Shown: positions 1-10,799 of the stretch, piece by piece
Layout: each line of letters opens with the position of its first letter
How positions within the stretch are numbered: the first letter of the stretch is position 1
Origin: Pseudidiomarina taiwanensis
Lineage (GTDB): Bacteria; Pseudomonadota; Gammaproteobacteria; Enterobacterales; Alteromonadaceae
NCBI RefSeq assembly: GCF_003987435.1
Contig: NZ_PIQG01000001.1
Coordinates: 124,001 to 188,000, forward strand
DNA: 64,000 nucleotides
Direction of reading: 5' to 3'
Program-made: the position numbers and the translations under genes
The notes under the pieces: generated by a model
What the model was told of the DNA's origin: nothing
The model's database searches: none
What the model saw: the letters and a program-made list of their open reading frames with translations, nothing else

Positions 1-1089
1 AATGATCTCCATTGCCCGAATCTTGGGGGCACCAGTAATTGAGCCGCCAGGGAAACAGGCGCCCAATAATTCGATAGCTTGTTGTGCGCTTTGTAACTCA
101 CCGACCACTGTGCTGACTAAATGGTGCACAGCAGGATAGCTTTCAATAGCAAATAATTTGGGTACATGAACAGTGTGTGGGCGGCACAAACGGCTTAAAT
201 CGTTGCGGAGTAAATCGACGATCATGACGTTTTCGGCGCGGTCTTTACTCGAGTTTTGTAATTGTTCAGCAAGTTGAGCATCGCGCTGTGGGTCAGGGTC
301 GCGGGGTAAAGTACCTTTAATTGGCTTGGTTTCAACCTGACCATTGGCATCAACTTTTAAAAACCGCTCGGGTGATAGCGAGAGCAACGCGCCGTCAGCA
401 AGCTTCATATAAACGGAGAAAGGCGCCTTGTTGCTTGCGCGCAAGTGGCGATAGGCATCCCAAGGATGACCGGTAAATTCTGCACTAAAACGCTGTGCCA
501 AATTAATTTGATAGCAATCACCGGCGTTTAGGTAAGCAATAATTTGCTTAAATCGCTGTTGATATTCATCCGCACTGAGATTGCTCTGCCAACCGCTGGT
601 CAGGCGAAACTGCGGCTGGAGTGCCGGGCCGATATCACAAGCCTGCCAAAATTCTGCTTGCAGCTGCCATTCATCCTCTTGTGCTAACAGCCAATATTGT
701 GCACTTTGCTTATCAAAGATGAGTGCATTGCTGTAATAGCCCACCGCCAGATCAGGTAAATCGATATCTGCCAACGCTTGCTCGGGAAGCTGTTCGAGCA
801 CTCTTCCAGCATCGTAACTGAAAGCACCCGCAAGGCCACCTTGAAAGGGCAAATGGCTCGGACCGGAGTAGTCGCACTGAGTTTGTAATTGCTGCTGTAA
901 GTACTGAGGCCAAGGCTGCTCTTGACGCAGTTCAATAAACTTCTTCAGCGGCTGGCGAAAGAGCATATCGTAACGCCCTTGCGGATGCTCACAGCTGTCT
1001 AAAAATAAAAACCACGGCTCGTCAGCGCAATGCGAAGCAAGCTGCGCTGGGGATGATTTAAGAGCTATTGGTTGAGCAACTAAGCGCAC
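1..1089 (-). CDS. pabB: Aminodeoxychorismate synthase component I, 3' end cut by window edge
   Basis: This enzyme aminates chorismate to 4-amino-4-deoxychorismate, the precursor of p-aminobenzoate for folate synthesis, in the cytoplasm with a PabA glutaminase. The frame is open from a GTG at 1089 to the window edge, so about 363 residues are visible and the C-terminus is missing. The chorismate-binding motifs PIKGT and GGSITGAPK are both present. The lysine in PIKGT is the PabB form; TrpE has PIAGT there. The GTG start is chosen because the upstream GGAA is the only plausible ribosome site and translation upstream of it does not look like PabB. The gene diverges from the fumarase gene. Confidence 0.93.
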   Translation of the reverse strand, partial: MRLVAQPIALKSSPAQLASHCADEPWFLFLDSCEHPQGRYDMLFRQPLKKFIELRQEQPWPQYLQQQLQTQCDYSGPSHLPFQGGLAGAFSYDAGRVLEQLPEQALADIDLPDLAVGYYSNALIFDKQSAQYWLLAQEDEWQLQAEFWQACDIGPALQPQFRLTSGWQSNLSADEYQQRFKQIIAYLNAGDCYQINLAQRFSAEFTGHPWDAYRHLRASNKAPFSVYMKLADGALLSLSPERFLKVDANGQVETKPIKGTLPRDPDPQRDAQLAEQLQNSSKDRAENVMIVDLLRNDLSRLCRPHTVHVPKLFAIESYPAVHHLVSTVVGELQSAQQAIELLGACFPGGSITGAPKIRAMEII

Positions 1090-1217
1090 GTTAATTCCGT
1101 TCAATATTCCGCTAAATAAAGAGCTTGAAGCATACCATAACTGGTCAGGGTATCCGCAAAATAGTATGATAACGAAATCGTGTTTAACTCACTTTATTTC
1201 TGTCAACAGAGGTTCAC

Positions 1218-2729
1218 ATGGCCATTATTCGTCAGGCTGATTTCATCGAAAGCATCGCTGATGCCCTGCAGTACATTTCGTATTATCACCCGTTAGACTT
1301 TGTCCAAGCACTTGAGCAAGCCTATCATCGTGAGCAAAGTGAGGCGGCAAAGAATGCTATCGCGCAAGTTCTCACCAATTCACGCATGTCAGCAACAGGA
1401 AAGCGTCCCATTTGCCAAGATACCGGCATCGTAACCTGTTTTGTTAAAGTTGGTATGGCAGTGCAGTGGGATAAAACGGACCTGACGATTCAGCAAATGG
1501 TCGATGAAGGCACGCGGCGAGCCTACACTAACCCAGATAATCCGTTGCGGGCATCAATTGTTGCTGACCCAGCAGGGGCGCGCAAAAACACAGGTGACAA
1601 CACCCCAGCCGTCGTTCATATCGATATGGTTGCGGGTGATAAAGTCGAGGTTATGATTGCAGCCAAAGGGGGCGGCTCTGAGAACAAATCGAAGATGGTG
1701 ATGTTAAATCCGAGCGATAACATCGCTGACTGGGTGGTTGAGACTATGCCAAAACTTGGTGCTGGCTGGTGTCCGCCGGGAATGATCGGATTGGGTATCG
1801 GCGGTACTGCAGAGAAATCAGCTGTGTTGGCGAAAGAAGCTTTAATGGATCCGGTTGATATCCAAGAGTTGCTCGAGCGCGGACCTGAAACTGCTGAAGA
1901 AGAGTTACGTTTAGAAATCTATCATCGCGTCAATAAGCTGGGTATCGGAGCGCAAGGCCTAGGTGGCGTCACGACCGTAATGGACGTTAAAATTAAGTCG
2001 GCGCCAACTCATGCGGCTTCAAAACCTGTGACATTAATCCCGAACTGTGCGGCGACTCGCCATGCACATTTCACCCTCGATGGTTCAGGCCCTGCAGATT
2101 TGCAGCCACCACGATTAGAAGATTGGCCAGATATCACTTTTGAATTGGGTGATGATGCGCGCCGCGTTAATTTAGATGAAGTCACCCAAGCAGATGTTGA
2201 GAGCTGGAAAACCGGCGAGACAGTGTTGTTGTCTGGGAAAATGTTAACGGGTCGTGACGCTGCGCATAAGCGCATTAAAGACATGCTTGATCGCGGTGAA
2301 CCGCTTCCGGTTGATTTCACCAACAAGTTTATTTACTACGTCGGCCCAGTTGACCCTGTTGGCGATGAGGTGGTCGGTCCGGCAGGACCAACTACAGCAA
2401 CGCGGATGGATAAGTTTACCGACATGATGTTGGATCAAACCGGCATCCTCGGAATGATCGGTAAAGCAGAGCGCGGTCCTGCCACCGTTGAAAGTATCAA
2501 ACAGCACAAAGCGGTGTATTTGATGGCCGTTGGTGGCGCAGCTTATCTCGTCGCCAAGGCAATCAAGAAAGCACGAGTGGTTGCCTTTGAAGACTTAGGA
2601 ATGGAAGCGATTTATGAATTCGAGGTCGAGGACATGCCGGTCACTGTCGCGGTGGATAGCCGTGGTGATAATGCCCATGAAACCGGTCCTGCAATTTGGC
2701 GCCTAAAATTGGAAGCTGAAGATGCTTAG
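1218..2729 (+). CDS. fumA: Class I (iron-sulfur) fumarate hydratase
   Basis: Interconverts fumarate and malate in the TCA cycle using an oxygen-sensitive [4Fe-4S] cluster. It is 503 residues, somewhat shorter than E. coli FumA/FumB. The three cluster cysteines can be assigned by spacing: C66 in ICQDTG, C185 in GWCPPG and C277 in PNCAATRH. The C-terminal part holds the beta-domain signature VGPAGPTTATRMD. The ATG at 1218 follows AGAGG at a good distance. The last 8 bp overlap the start of rmuC, suggesting translational coupling although the functions are unrelated. Substrate could also include tartrate or mesaconate, since class I enzymes are somewhat promiscuous. Confidence 0.93.
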   Translation: MAIIRQADFIESIADALQYISYYHPLDFVQALEQAYHREQSEAAKNAIAQVLTNSRMSATGKRPICQDTGIVTCFVKVGMAVQWDKTDLTIQQMVDEGTRRAYTNPDNPLRASIVADPAGARKNTGDNTPAVVHIDMVAGDKVEVMIAAKGGGSENKSKMVMLNPSDNIADWVVETMPKLGAGWCPPGMIGLGIGGTAEKSAVLAKEALMDPVDIQELLERGPETAEEELRLEIYHRVNKLGIGAQGLGGVTTVMDVKIKSAPTHAASKPVTLIPNCAATRHAHFTLDGSGPADLQPPRLEDWPDITFELGDDARRVNLDEVTQADVESWKTGETVLLSGKMLTGRDAAHKRIKDMLDRGEPLPVDFTNKFIYYVGPVDPVGDEVVGPAGPTTATRMDKFTDMMLDQTGILGMIGKAERGPATVESIKQHKAVYLMAVGGAAYLVAKAIKKARVVAFEDLGMEAIYEFEVEDMPVTVAVDSRGDNAHETGPAIWRLKLEAEDA

Positions 2730-4068
2730 TTTGGTGCTATGGCAATGGCTAGCAGCAGGCATTGGTTTGCTTGCTGTCGGCGGTTTGCTTGGGTTGTGGT
2801 TTGGGCGGATGCAGCAAAATCAGTTACGCCAGCAACTTGAACATCAAGCGCTACTTGCGAGTGAACGCCAGCAAGCATCAGCCCAACAACTGACTCAAGT
2901 TGAACAGCGCTTGTTAAATACTGAGCAGCAACTTCGCGAGACGATGCACGAGCGCAGTCAATTCCAAACTGAAGCAGCGAGCCTGCAATCAAAACTTGAG
3001 AGTGCGCTCAAACATGCAGAAGAAAAGCAGAAGATCCTCGAGGCAAGTGAAGAGCGCTTGAAGCAGGACTTTGAGCGCCTCGCACAGAAAATATTTGAGC
3101 AAAAGTCAGAGCGCTTACAGCAGTCGAGTAAGCAGACCCTAGAAGTCACCTTAGCGCCATTTAAACAACAACTTGAAGCCTTTAAAAAGCAAGTTGAGAC
3201 ACAGTACACCGAAGAGCTGAAGCAGCGCGCCTCGCTCACCACTGAAATCTCCTCGCTGAAAGAGCTGAATAAACAAATGGCGGCTGAGGCAGATGCACTC
3301 ACCAAAGCACTTAAAGGGGATACCAAGGCGCAAGGCAACTGGGGCGAGGTAGTGCTCGACCGAATCTTGCAACAATCGGGGCTGCGCGAAGGGCATGAGT
3401 ATGAGACCCAAAGCCATCATCGAGATGAGGATGGTAAGTCCTTCAAACCCGATGTGGTCGTGCATTTGCCCAACGATAAAGACGTGGTGATTGATTCAAA
3501 AGTTTCGTTGGTGGCATACGAGCGCTATTTTAACAGCGATGACGATGGTCAGCGCGAGGCGGCATTGAATGACCATGTCAACTCATTACGAGCCCATATT
3601 AAGGGGCTCTCGAAGAAGAACTATCAGCAACTCGAAAGCGTTCGCACTTTGGATTACGTGTTGATGTTTATTCCAATCGAACCTGCCTTTTTGCTGGCAG
3701 TTGATCGCGAGCCGGAATTGATTCGCTTGGCGCTAGACCACAACATCATGCTGGTCAGCCCAACCAACCTGCTGGTTGCGTTACGGACGGTGAATAATAT
3801 TTGGCAGTATGAGCACCAAAATCAGAATGCTCAGCGTATCGCCAATGATGCGGCTAAGTTATACGATAAGTTTGTCGGCTTTATTGAAGATATGCAGAAA
3901 ATCGGTAATAGCCTCGAAACAGTTCGTAAGCATTATGACGGTGCCATGAATAAACTTTCTAGCGGCCGTGGGAATCTTGTTGGCCGCGTAGAAAAGTTTA
4001 AAGAAATGGGGGTGCAGACCTCGAAGAAGCTTGATAACAAGCTGCTCGATGAGGGCAGTGACGACTAG
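2722..4068 (+). CDS. rmuC: RmuC family DNA recombination limiting protein
   Basis: RmuC proteins limit inversion at short inverted repeats and are predicted nucleases. The 448-residue protein has an N-terminal membrane segment (about residues 4-26), a long glutamine- and glutamate-rich coiled coil to about residue 190, then the conserved RmuC domain with [12 protein letters not shown] and the [10 protein letters not shown] strand near residue 254, which resembles a restriction-endonuclease fold active site. It starts inside the fumarase stop region (8 bp overlap). Its TAG stop shares a CTAG palindrome with the convergent rimO stop. Cellular role beyond the family description is not visible. 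Confidence 0.92.
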   Translation: MLSLVLWQWLAAGIGLLAVGGLLGLWFGRMQQNQLRQQLEHQALLASERQQASAQQLTQVEQRLLNTEQQLRETMHERSQFQTEAASLQSKLESALKHAEEKQKILEASEERLKQDFERLAQKIFEQKSERLQQSSKQTLEVTLAPFKQQLEAFKKQVETQYTEELKQRASLTTEISSLKELNKQMAAEADALTKALKGDTKAQGNWGEVVLDRILQQSGLREGHEYETQSHHRDEDGKSFKPDVVVHLPNDKDVVIDSKVSLVAYERYFNSDDDGQREAALNDHVNSLRAHIKGLSKKNYQQLESVRTLDYVLMFIPIEPAFLLAVDREPELIRLALDHNIMLVSPTNLLVALRTVNNIWQYEHQNQNAQRIANDAAKLYDKFVGFIEDMQKIGNSLETVRKHYDGAMNKLSSGRGNLVGRVEKFKEMGVQTSKKLDNKLLDEGSDD

Positions 4069-5414
4069 TCGACTTTACTGCCCCAGAGATCGTACTCATC
4101 GGCATGCTCAATGCTGACCTTGACCAGATCACCCGGCTGCACGTCTTGTTCGCCGTTTAGATAGACCAAACCATCAATTTCTGGCGCATCGGCATAACTA
4201 CGTCCGATCGCGCCTTCTTCATCGACTTCATCGATAAGCACAGTCAGAGTTTTGCCGACTTTTTGCTGCAAGCGCTGAGCGCTGATTTGCTGTTGCACTT
4301 CCATAAACCGAGCATAGCGTTCTTGTTTGACGTGCTCTGGAACTGGATCAGGAAGCTCATTTGCTTTGGCCCCTTCAACTTCCGAATAGGTAAAGCATCC
4401 CACTCGATCAAGCTGTGCTTGTTTTAAGAACTCGAGCAGTTCCTCAAATTCTTCTTCTGTCTCACCTGGAAAACCAACAATAAAGGTACTGCGAATGGTT
4501 AATTCTGGGCAGATTTTACGCCAGTTCTGAATCCGCTCGAGGGTCCGTTCTGCTGAGCCCGGACGCTTCATGAGTCGCAAGATGCGCTTATTGGCGTGCT
4601 GCAGCGGAATATCCAAATAAGGTAGAATTTTGCCCTCGGCCATCAGCGGAATAACATCATCAACTGATGGGTAGGGGTAGACGTAGTGTAAACGCACCCA
4701 AATACCCAGCTTGCCGAGTGCTTCGCACAGTTCGAGCATGCGCGTTTTCACCGGCTGGCCATCCCAAAATCCGGTTTTGTGTTTTACATCAACCCCGTAG
4801 GCACTGGTATCCTGTGAAATTACCAGCAACTCTTTGACGCCTGCATTTGCCAGCCGTTGCGCTTCAGCAAGAACATCTCCAACGGGGCGGCTGACTAAGT
4901 CACCACGCATAGATGGAATGATACAAAAGGTACAACGATGGTTGCAGCCTTCAGATATTTTCAAATAAGCATAGTGTCGCGGGGTCAACTTGATCCCAGT
5001 TTCTGGTACCAGTGTCTCAAATGGAATTTGCTGCGGCTTAGGCACGTGGTTATGGACGTGGCGCATCACTTCTTCATAGGAGTGTGGTCCAGTGATAGCC
5101 AGAACATTAGGATGCACTTCTCGAATATCATCGTCTTTCGCTCCGAGACAGCCGGTAACGATCACTTTGCCGTTTTCGGCGAGGGCCTCGCCAATTGCAT
5201 CCAATGATTCTTGCACTGCGCTATCGATAAAACCACAGGTATTAACGATCACCATATCAGCATTATCGTAACTGTTGGTGATTTGATAGCCCTCAGTGCG
5301 TAATTGAGTCAAGATCCGTTCAGAATCGACTAAGTTTTTGGGGCAACCGAGACTGACAAAGCCAATATTGTGTCCCGTTACTTCACTATTCGGGGAGAAG
5401 TTTTCTACGCTCAT
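4065..5414 (-). CDS. rimO: Ribosomal protein S12 methylthiotransferase RimO
   Basis: Radical-SAM enzyme that methylthiolates the conserved aspartate of ribosomal protein S12. All six cluster cysteines are present: C24 (SLGCPKN), C60 (VNTCGF) and C89 (VTGCLG) in the N-terminal domain, and C157, C161 and C164 in the radical-SAM motif [10 protein letters not shown]-terminal TRAM domain covers roughly residues 380-449. Length (449) is normal; RimO rather than MiaB is indicated by [15 protein letters not shown] and the long TRAM region. It ends inside the last codons of rmuC (4 bp overlap). It is read alone, and the next gene upstream on the same strand starts at 6309. Confidence 0.95.
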   Translation of the reverse strand: MSVENFSPNSEVTGHNIGFVSLGCPKNLVDSERILTQLRTEGYQITNSYDNADMVIVNTCGFIDSAVQESLDAIGEALAENGKVIVTGCLGAKDDDIREVHPNVLAITGPHSYEEVMRHVHNHVPKPQQIPFETLVPETGIKLTPRHYAYLKISEGCNHRCTFCIIPSMRGDLVSRPVGDVLAEAQRLANAGVKELLVISQDTSAYGVDVKHKTGFWDGQPVKTRMLELCEALGKLGIWVRLHYVYPYPSVDDVIPLMAEGKILPYLDIPLQHANKRILRLMKRPGSAERTLERIQNWRKICPELTIRSTFIVGFPGETEEEFEELLEFLKQAQLDRVGCFTYSEVEGAKANELPDPVPEHVKQERYARFMEVQQQISAQRLQQKVGKTLTVLIDEVDEEGAIGRSYADAPEIDGLVYLNGEQDVQPGDLVKVSIEHADEYDLWGSKVD

Positions 5415-5445
5415 CTAAATCGCCTAATGATTATGAATGAGCCTA

Positions 5446-6309
5446 TTATAGCGAGTCCGGCAGTAGCTCGATAGTATTGGCAGGCGAACTCAGCCAAAAT
5501 TGCTGGGTTTGAATTAAATTCGGGTCGTTTCGGATCGCTTCAATGTTGGCATCAACCGCGTCGATCACTTGTTTTCCCCATTCATTATTTGGACAGGCAA
5601 TTGCTCCAAACAATTGTTGGTTATAATTTTCTTGGATCGGAATAAAGGCGAGGTGGCGAGGAGTTTGTTCAAGCCAATACTCCATCACCATTTGATAATC
5701 AATGGTGTAATCCACGCGCTCGCTGCGCAGCATTGCCAGCACATTATCGCTGGCGGTTTCCCCGGCGACCGTAACATAGCGGCGGCTATCGACAAGATAG
5801 TCATCAATAATAGGCTGTAACACGCCGAACCGCCGTCCAAGTGGCTGGGCAAAGGTAAAATCGAGGTCTTGGGCAAGGGCCGTAAGGCTGATAGGTTGCC
5901 CGTGGCGTCTCACCAAACGAGCTGCTAAATCGCTGCGTGTGATGACGCCATGAGGAGCATATTGGTGGGTCGCTTTACTGTAGATAATTTCACTATCGTT
6001 CGCTTGTTGGATTGCACAGGGAAAGCATAACTTAGCCTGTTGTTCCCGCATCATGATCGTCGCGCGCAAACCCGGCAGGGTGGTTTTAGTATGCGTAAAG
6101 TCAGTGAGAGAGGTCATCACTGCGTTAATCACTGCGTCGCACACGCCACGCCCTCGGTAGGGACCAGTGCCGATATGAAAGGGGGGTATTTCATTTATCG
6201 CCCAATGCACTTCTTCGCTGTAGGCAGGCTTGCTGAAGCAATGGAACGTCAGCAATAGCAACCACAGTGTAATAGCGCATTGTTTTATCATTCGAAACAC
6301 AGGATTCAA
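5446..6309 (-). CDS. Periplasmic solute-binding family 3-like protein (TIGR02285 type)
   Basis: A 287-residue exported protein with a signal peptide (hydrophobic stretch about residues 11-30, cleavage probably after KPAYS). The mature part starts with VHWAINEIPPFHIG, typical of family 3 extracytoplasmic solute-binding folds, specifically the uncharacterised subgroup found without a transporter in gammaproteobacteria. No permease or ATPase lies nearby, so a sensory or enzymatic role is as likely as transport. Start could be M1 (6309) or M7 (6291). It lies 31 bp upstream of rimO on the same strand and may be co-transcribed with it. The ligand is unknown. Confidence 0.7.
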   Translation of the reverse strand: MNPVFRMIKQCAITLWLLLLTFHCFSKPAYSEEVHWAINEIPPFHIGTGPYRGRGVCDAVINAVMTSLTDFTHTKTTLPGLRATIMMREQQAKLCFPCAIQQANDSEIIYSKATHQYAPHGVITRSDLAARLVRRHGQPISLTALAQDLDFTFAQPLGRRFGVLQPIIDDYLVDSRRYVTVAGETASDNVLAMLRSERVDYTIDYQMVMEYWLEQTPRHLAFIPIQENYNQQLFGAIACPNNEWGKQVIDAVDANIEAIRNDPNLIQTQQFWLSSPANTIELLPDSL

Positions 6310-6400
6310 CTCGATTAAAAGTGAACCCTGAGTCTAACCCTGAGAAATGTTAATTTCTAGTGCGAAGGTTAAAATTGTTTTGTTAATATTGGAATGAAGG

Positions 6401-7135
6401 TTAACCCAATGTGTTGTTCCGCATATGATCAACCCACATGGCCGTTGCTGCGGCGACCGCAACCGGGATCATGACCAAATTAATCAACGGAATACTGGAT
6501 AAGATGGCGATGCTACAGCCAAAGCTGAGACTCTTGCCTTTATGCCGCCACAATTCACGACGCATCTGTGCAAATGGAACCTTGTGGTTATCAAAAGGAT
6601 AATCAGCATACTGTATTGTCATCATCCAGCCCCCAAAAAGAAACCATAAAACCTGTCCGATAAGGGGCACAAAGAGCAGTAACGCAAAGCCAATTAAGCG
6701 CGGAATAAAGTAGAGGATTTTTTGTAATTCGCGCATCAAAATCCGCGGGATATCACGAATCATCCCCTTCACGCCTCCATCCGCAGCAGCCACACCTGTC
6801 AGTTGCTGTTCAACTTTTTCCGCTAACAAACTATTGAAAGGAGCCGCGATGATGTTGGCGACACTGGTGAATGTCAGGGCAAATACGAGCAATACGGAAA
6901 TCACTAAAAGTGGCCAAATAAGAACTTCTAGCCAGTGTAACCAGCTCGGCAGGTAACTTAATAAAGCGCTGACCCAATCCGGTGCGTATTGAATGATCAG
7001 CCCAATGGCAGCGCCAAATAACAATACATTGATGGTCAGAGGAATCATGACATAGCGCCGCACACCTTTGCGAAAGGCTAAGTCAAAACCTGTTGCAATG
7101 TAGGCGATACCGTTGTGGTGTAAGTCACGTGCCAT
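6401..7135 (-). CDS. cysZ: CysZ sulfate transporter family protein
   Basis: Inner-membrane protein that in enterobacteria brings in sulfate for cysteine synthesis. With the ATG at 7135 it has 244 residues and begins MARDLHHNGIAY. This start is preceded by a strong AGGAGG, whereas a start 34 codons further upstream has no ribosome site and adds non-conserved residues. Four hydrophobic regions are visible, including YVMIPLTINVLLFG near the N-terminus, which is the CysZ signature region. It is divergent from smc, and no other cys gene lies in the window, so sulfate specificity rests on the family alone. Confidence 0.88.
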   Translation of the reverse strand: MARDLHHNGIAYIATGFDLAFRKGVRRYVMIPLTINVLLFGAAIGLIIQYAPDWVSALLSYLPSWLHWLEVLIWPLLVISVLLVFALTFTSVANIIAAPFNSLLAEKVEQQLTGVAAADGGVKGMIRDIPRILMRELQKILYFIPRLIGFALLLFVPLIGQVLWFLFGGWMMTIQYADYPFDNHKVPFAQMRRELWRHKGKSLSFGCSIAILSSIPLINLVMIPVAVAAATAMWVDHMRNNTLG

Positions 7136-7324
7136 TTCTATCCTCCTGCCGACAATAGAGTGACTGAGTATATCGTGTCTGCCGAACTGAATCGGGACCA
7201 ATTTGTAAATTTCCGTTGCAAGCTTGACGAGCTGCACAAAAGGGTTGCGACCACTAGGGCAAATACTGCATCATCAAAGGATAAACTAACACTGCCAAAT
7301 GCGACCATAACAATAGAATAAAGC
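7136..7324. promoter_or_regulatory. Divergent cysZ/smc intergenic region
   Basis: 189 bp between divergent genes, expected to hold both promoters. The AGGAGG ribosome site of cysZ is at its left end. No clear operator palindrome or convincing sigma-70 pair was found by eye. Confidence 0.4.
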
Positions 7325-10300
7325 ATGCGCCTCAAACATATAAAGTTAGTGGGCTTTAAATCGTTCGTCGATGCCACCAAGGTTCCATTTCCGCACCAGA
7401 TGACTTGTGTTGTCGGGCCGAATGGTTGTGGCAAATCGAATGTGATTGACGCAGTGCGCTGGGTGCTCGGCGAGAGTTCAGCTAAGAACCTGCGTGGCGA
7501 TGCCATGACAGATGTCATTTTTAACGGCTCAAATGCGCGTAAACCAGTATCTCAGGCAAGTGTTGAACTGGTGTTTGATAACAGCAGCGGCCGAATCCAA
7601 GGTGAGTTCGCGAGTTTTGCGGAGATTTCAGTCAAACGCTTGGTGACCCGTGATGGCCGCTCTGACTATTTCCTTAATGGCGGTAAATGCCGTCGGCGTG
7701 ACATCACCGACTTATTTTTAGGCACCGGATTAGGTCCGCGTAGCTATGCCATTATCGAGCAGGGAATGATCTCGCGCTTAATCGAATCAAAGCCTCAAGA
7801 ACTGCGCATATTTATCGAAGAAGCAGCTGGCATCTCAAAGTATAAAGAACGGCGCCGAGAAACTGAAAATAGGATGCAGCATACGCGCGATAACCTTGAG
7901 CGTTTGACCGATGTGAGAGAAGAACTTGGTACTCAGTTAAACAAATTGCAGCGCCAGGCAGCCGCCGCGAAACGCTACAAAGAGTTAAAACAGAGTGAAC
8001 GTCGTTATAAGGGTGAATTGCAGGCCTTGCGTTGGTTAAACCTCGAGCAGCAAGCAGAACAACTCAGGCAGCAGCAGCAACAGCAACAAACTGAACTGGA
8101 AAAGTGGATTGCCGAGCAACGTGGAAGTGAGCGCGGTAGTGATGAGCTACGCCAGCAAATTGCCGATGCCAAACAGCAATTAGAGTTGATTCAACAGGCA
8201 TTTTATCAAGCTGGGAATGACATTACTCGACTTGAGGCAGAACTTCAAAATGCGCGCATTCAGACCCAACAACAGCAGCAGCGCCGGACTGAATTGCAGC
8301 ATCAACTTACCGAGCTGAATCGTCGCACTGAGCTCGACTTAGCACAACAACAAGAATACCAAAGCCGCCTCGCCGAACTCGAACCTGAATTGGAATTGAG
8401 CACCGAAGAATTGACCGCAGCGCAGGAACAAGTTGAGTTGCATGAAGCCCAGTGGTTGCAGTTACAAGAGCAGCAACAGCAACAGCTTGAGCAACAACAG
8501 CAACATCGTGAAGAAATTCAGCGAGCGCAACTAAAACTTGAACGCGATCGGGCGCAACTGCAGCGCGCACAAGATGATTTAACGCGAGTAAATGAGCAAC
8601 GCCAACAGCTGGATCAAACGCAATTTGCCGAACAGCTGACTGAGCTTGACGATCAGCTCGAACAGCAAACCACACAACTTGAGCAGCTGTTGGCAAACTT
8701 ACAACAGCTACAACAGGCTCAGCAGGCCTGTGCCGACGAAACCAGTGCAATCACTGAGCAACTAGAGCAGTGGCAAGATCAGTTGCACCAAAAGCAAGGT
8801 CGGCAGAGTTCAATTAAGACCTTGCTCGAGGCAGAGCAAGCTCAAGATTGGCCTGCGGCGACGCGTGCGTGGCTTACTCAACAGCAGCTGCAACCGCTCG
8901 GCCAAGTTCGTGATCTGATTGATCTGCCAAGTCACTGGCAATTGCCGTTCGAGCAACTGGTGGGTGATTGGCTTGATGCTTGGGTCATTACTGAGTTGCC
9001 AAAGGAGTGGCCGAACCTTCAGGGGGCTCGACTCGTGGTGCTCAATGAGAGCGCCGCGGCACCTGAGCACTCCCTCGCGGCCTTAGTATCTGGTCCACTT
9101 AAGCGTTGGCGCTGGTTGCAGCAGATTCAAGTGAAAACTCCGACAGCCAGTGAGTTAGCTGCCGATACGTCGATTGCTTATCTCAACGAACATGGCGAGA
9201 TTTGGTCCTCGTATGGCTATCAAGCGCCACAACTAGAGTTAGCAGAAAGTCAGTTACATCGGCAGCAAGAATTGCAACAGCTCGATCAAGAACTTGCTGA
9301 GTTAGCGACAAAAATTGCGACGGCCAAAGCTTCGTTGGCGGAATATCGGCAACAACAAGTGGCACTGCAAGAACAGCGTGAGCAAGAGCAGCAAAAGGTT
9401 GCGAATCAACGAGCCCAAGTTGATGCGCTGAAAGAGAAGCGCACGTGGTTGCAACAGCAGCAACAACAGCATATCGAGCAGCAGCACCAGCTGGAGTTAC
9501 GCGAAGCAGAGCTAGCCGAATTGATCAATGGTTTTGAACTGAGCCTGGAGGAAGCTGAATTAGAGCTTGTCCATGCTGAAACCGCACTTGAAAGCCTACC
9601 CCTGCATGATTTTCAAATGCAAAAAGAGCAGTTGCAACAGCAGCGCCAGCACTTGCGCGAACAACTGCAAGTTAAACAACAGGCGCAGCAACAAACTCAA
9701 TTACAACAACAGCAGTTACAACATCAAATCGCGCAAGCTGAGGTATTGCTCGAACGTAATCGCAGCCAACAACAGCAGGCAGAGCAGCAGCTTGCCGAGC
9801 TTGCTTTGCCGGATGATACCAGCGCAGAACAAATTGAGATGTTGGCGCTGCAACTTGAAGAGCGTCTCGCGCAGCGTGAGCAGATTGAGTCCGAACGGCG
9901 GGAAGCAAGCAATGTAGTGGCCGCTTTAGAAGAGCAACTGCGCGAGTTGAGCTCGGGATCGCAGGGGGTAGAAGCGCAAATCGAACGGGCCCGCCAAGCC
10001 CTGCAAAGCACTCAACTCGAACTCGCTGCGCTGCAAGAACGAAGTCGTAACGTGCTGAGTGTACTGGCTGATATGAACCAGCAGTTAAAGCCGATTCTTG
10101 AGCAGCTAAGCGATGATGCTGAGGAACAAAAATGGCAAGCGGAAGTCGAACGACTACAGCAAGCAATTAACCGTTTAGGAGCGATCAATTTAGCGGCGAT
10201 CGAAGAGGCTGAAACGCTCGCGGAGCGCAAAACCTACCTTGATCAACAGCATCAGGATTTAAGCGAATCGTTAGAGACGCTCGAAACGGCAATTAAGAAA

Positions 10301-10789
10301 ATAGATCGGGAAACACGGCAACGTTTCAGAACCACATTCGAGGCCGTCAATAGCGGCCTGCAAGAGTTGTTCCCCAAGGTCTTTGGTGGCGGCAGTGCAT
10401 ATCTTGACCTAACCGACGACGATTTGTTGGAGACTGGGGTCACTATTATGGCGCGACCGCCAGGTAAGAAAAATAGTACGATTCATTTGCTTTCGGGTGG
10501 TGAAAAAGCTTTGACCGCATTATCATTGGTGTTTGCGATTTTCCGATTAAATCCGGCGCCATTTTGTTTGTTAGATGAAGTGGATGCACCATTGGATGAT
10601 GCGAACGTTGGACGTTTCTGTCGTTTGGTTTCAGAGATGTCGCAGTCGGTTCAATTTATCTATATTAGCCATAATAAAATTGCGATGGAGATGGCTTCTC
10701 ACCTAGCTGGTGTGACGATGCAAGAGCCGGGTGTTTCCCGCCTTGTTGCGGTCGATATTGAAGAAGCTATTGCGATGTCCGACGCATAA
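7325..10789 (+). CDS. smc: Chromosome segregation ATPase SMC
   Basis: Core subunit of the SMC-ScpAB condensin that compacts and segregates chromosomes. The 1154-residue protein shows Walker A GPNGCGKSN at 31-39, two long glutamine-rich coiled coils (about 170-500 and 640-1000), a hinge near 520-620, the ABC signature LSGGEK near 1057 and Walker B FCLLDEVDAPLDD shortly after. This layout is SMC and not MukB, so this lineage uses the SMC type, unlike enterobacteria and vibrios. CAG/CAA-rich codon runs in the coiled coils generate many spurious frames. It is followed 10 bp later by zipA. Confidence 0.96.
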   Translation: MRLKHIKLVGFKSFVDATKVPFPHQMTCVVGPNGCGKSNVIDAVRWVLGESSAKNLRGDAMTDVIFNGSNARKPVSQASVELVFDNSSGRIQGEFASFAEISVKRLVTRDGRSDYFLNGGKCRRRDITDLFLGTGLGPRSYAIIEQGMISRLIESKPQELRIFIEEAAGISKYKERRRETENRMQHTRDNLERLTDVREELGTQLNKLQRQAAAAKRYKELKQSERRYKGELQALRWLNLEQQAEQLRQQQQQQQTELEKWIAEQRGSERGSDELRQQIADAKQQLELIQQAFYQAGNDITRLEAELQNARIQTQQQQQRRTELQHQLTELNRRTELDLAQQQEYQSRLAELEPELELSTEELTAAQEQVELHEAQWLQLQEQQQQQLEQQQQHREEIQRAQLKLERDRAQLQRAQDDLTRVNEQRQQLDQTQFAEQLTELDDQLEQQTTQLEQLLANLQQLQQAQQACADETSAITEQLEQWQDQLHQKQGRQSSIKTLLEAEQAQDWPAATRAWLTQQQLQPLGQVRDLIDLPSHWQLPFEQLVGDWLDAWVITELPKEWPNLQGARLVVLNESAAAPEHSLAALVSGPLKRWRWLQQIQVKTPTASELAADTSIAYLNEHGEIWSSYGYQAPQLELAESQLHRQQELQQLDQELAELATKIATAKASLAEYRQQQVALQEQREQEQQKVANQRAQVDALKEKRTWLQQQQQQHIEQQHQLELREAELAELINGFELSLEEAELELVHAETALESLPLHDFQMQKEQLQQQRQHLREQLQVKQQAQQQTQLQQQQLQHQIAQAEVLLERNRSQQQQAEQQLAELALPDDTSAEQIEMLALQLEERLAQREQIESERREASNVVAALEEQLRELSSGSQGVEAQIERARQALQSTQLELAALQERSRNVLSVLADMNQQLKPILEQLSDDAEEQKWQAEVERLQQAINRLGAINLAAIEEAETLAERKTYLDQQHQDLSESLETLETAIKKIDRETRQRFRTTFEAVNSGLQELFPKVFGGGSAYLDLTDDDLLETGVTIMARPPGKKNSTIHLLSGGEKALTALSLVFAIFRLNPAPFCLLDEVDAPLDDANVGRFCRLVSEMSQSVQFIYISHNKIAMEMASHLAGVTMQEPGVSRLVAVDIEEAIAMSDA

Positions 10790-10799
10790 TAAGAGCAGC

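Noticed and set aside
7136-7237. A 34-codon N-terminal extension of CysZ
   Set aside because: The added residues are not family-like, and the AGGAGG ribosome site lies directly before the internal ATG at 7135.
8040-9800. CAG/CAA repeats resembling a repeat array or microsatellite
   Set aside because: They are glutamine codons in the coiled coils of SMC, irregular in spacing, with no CRISPR-like repeat-spacer pattern.
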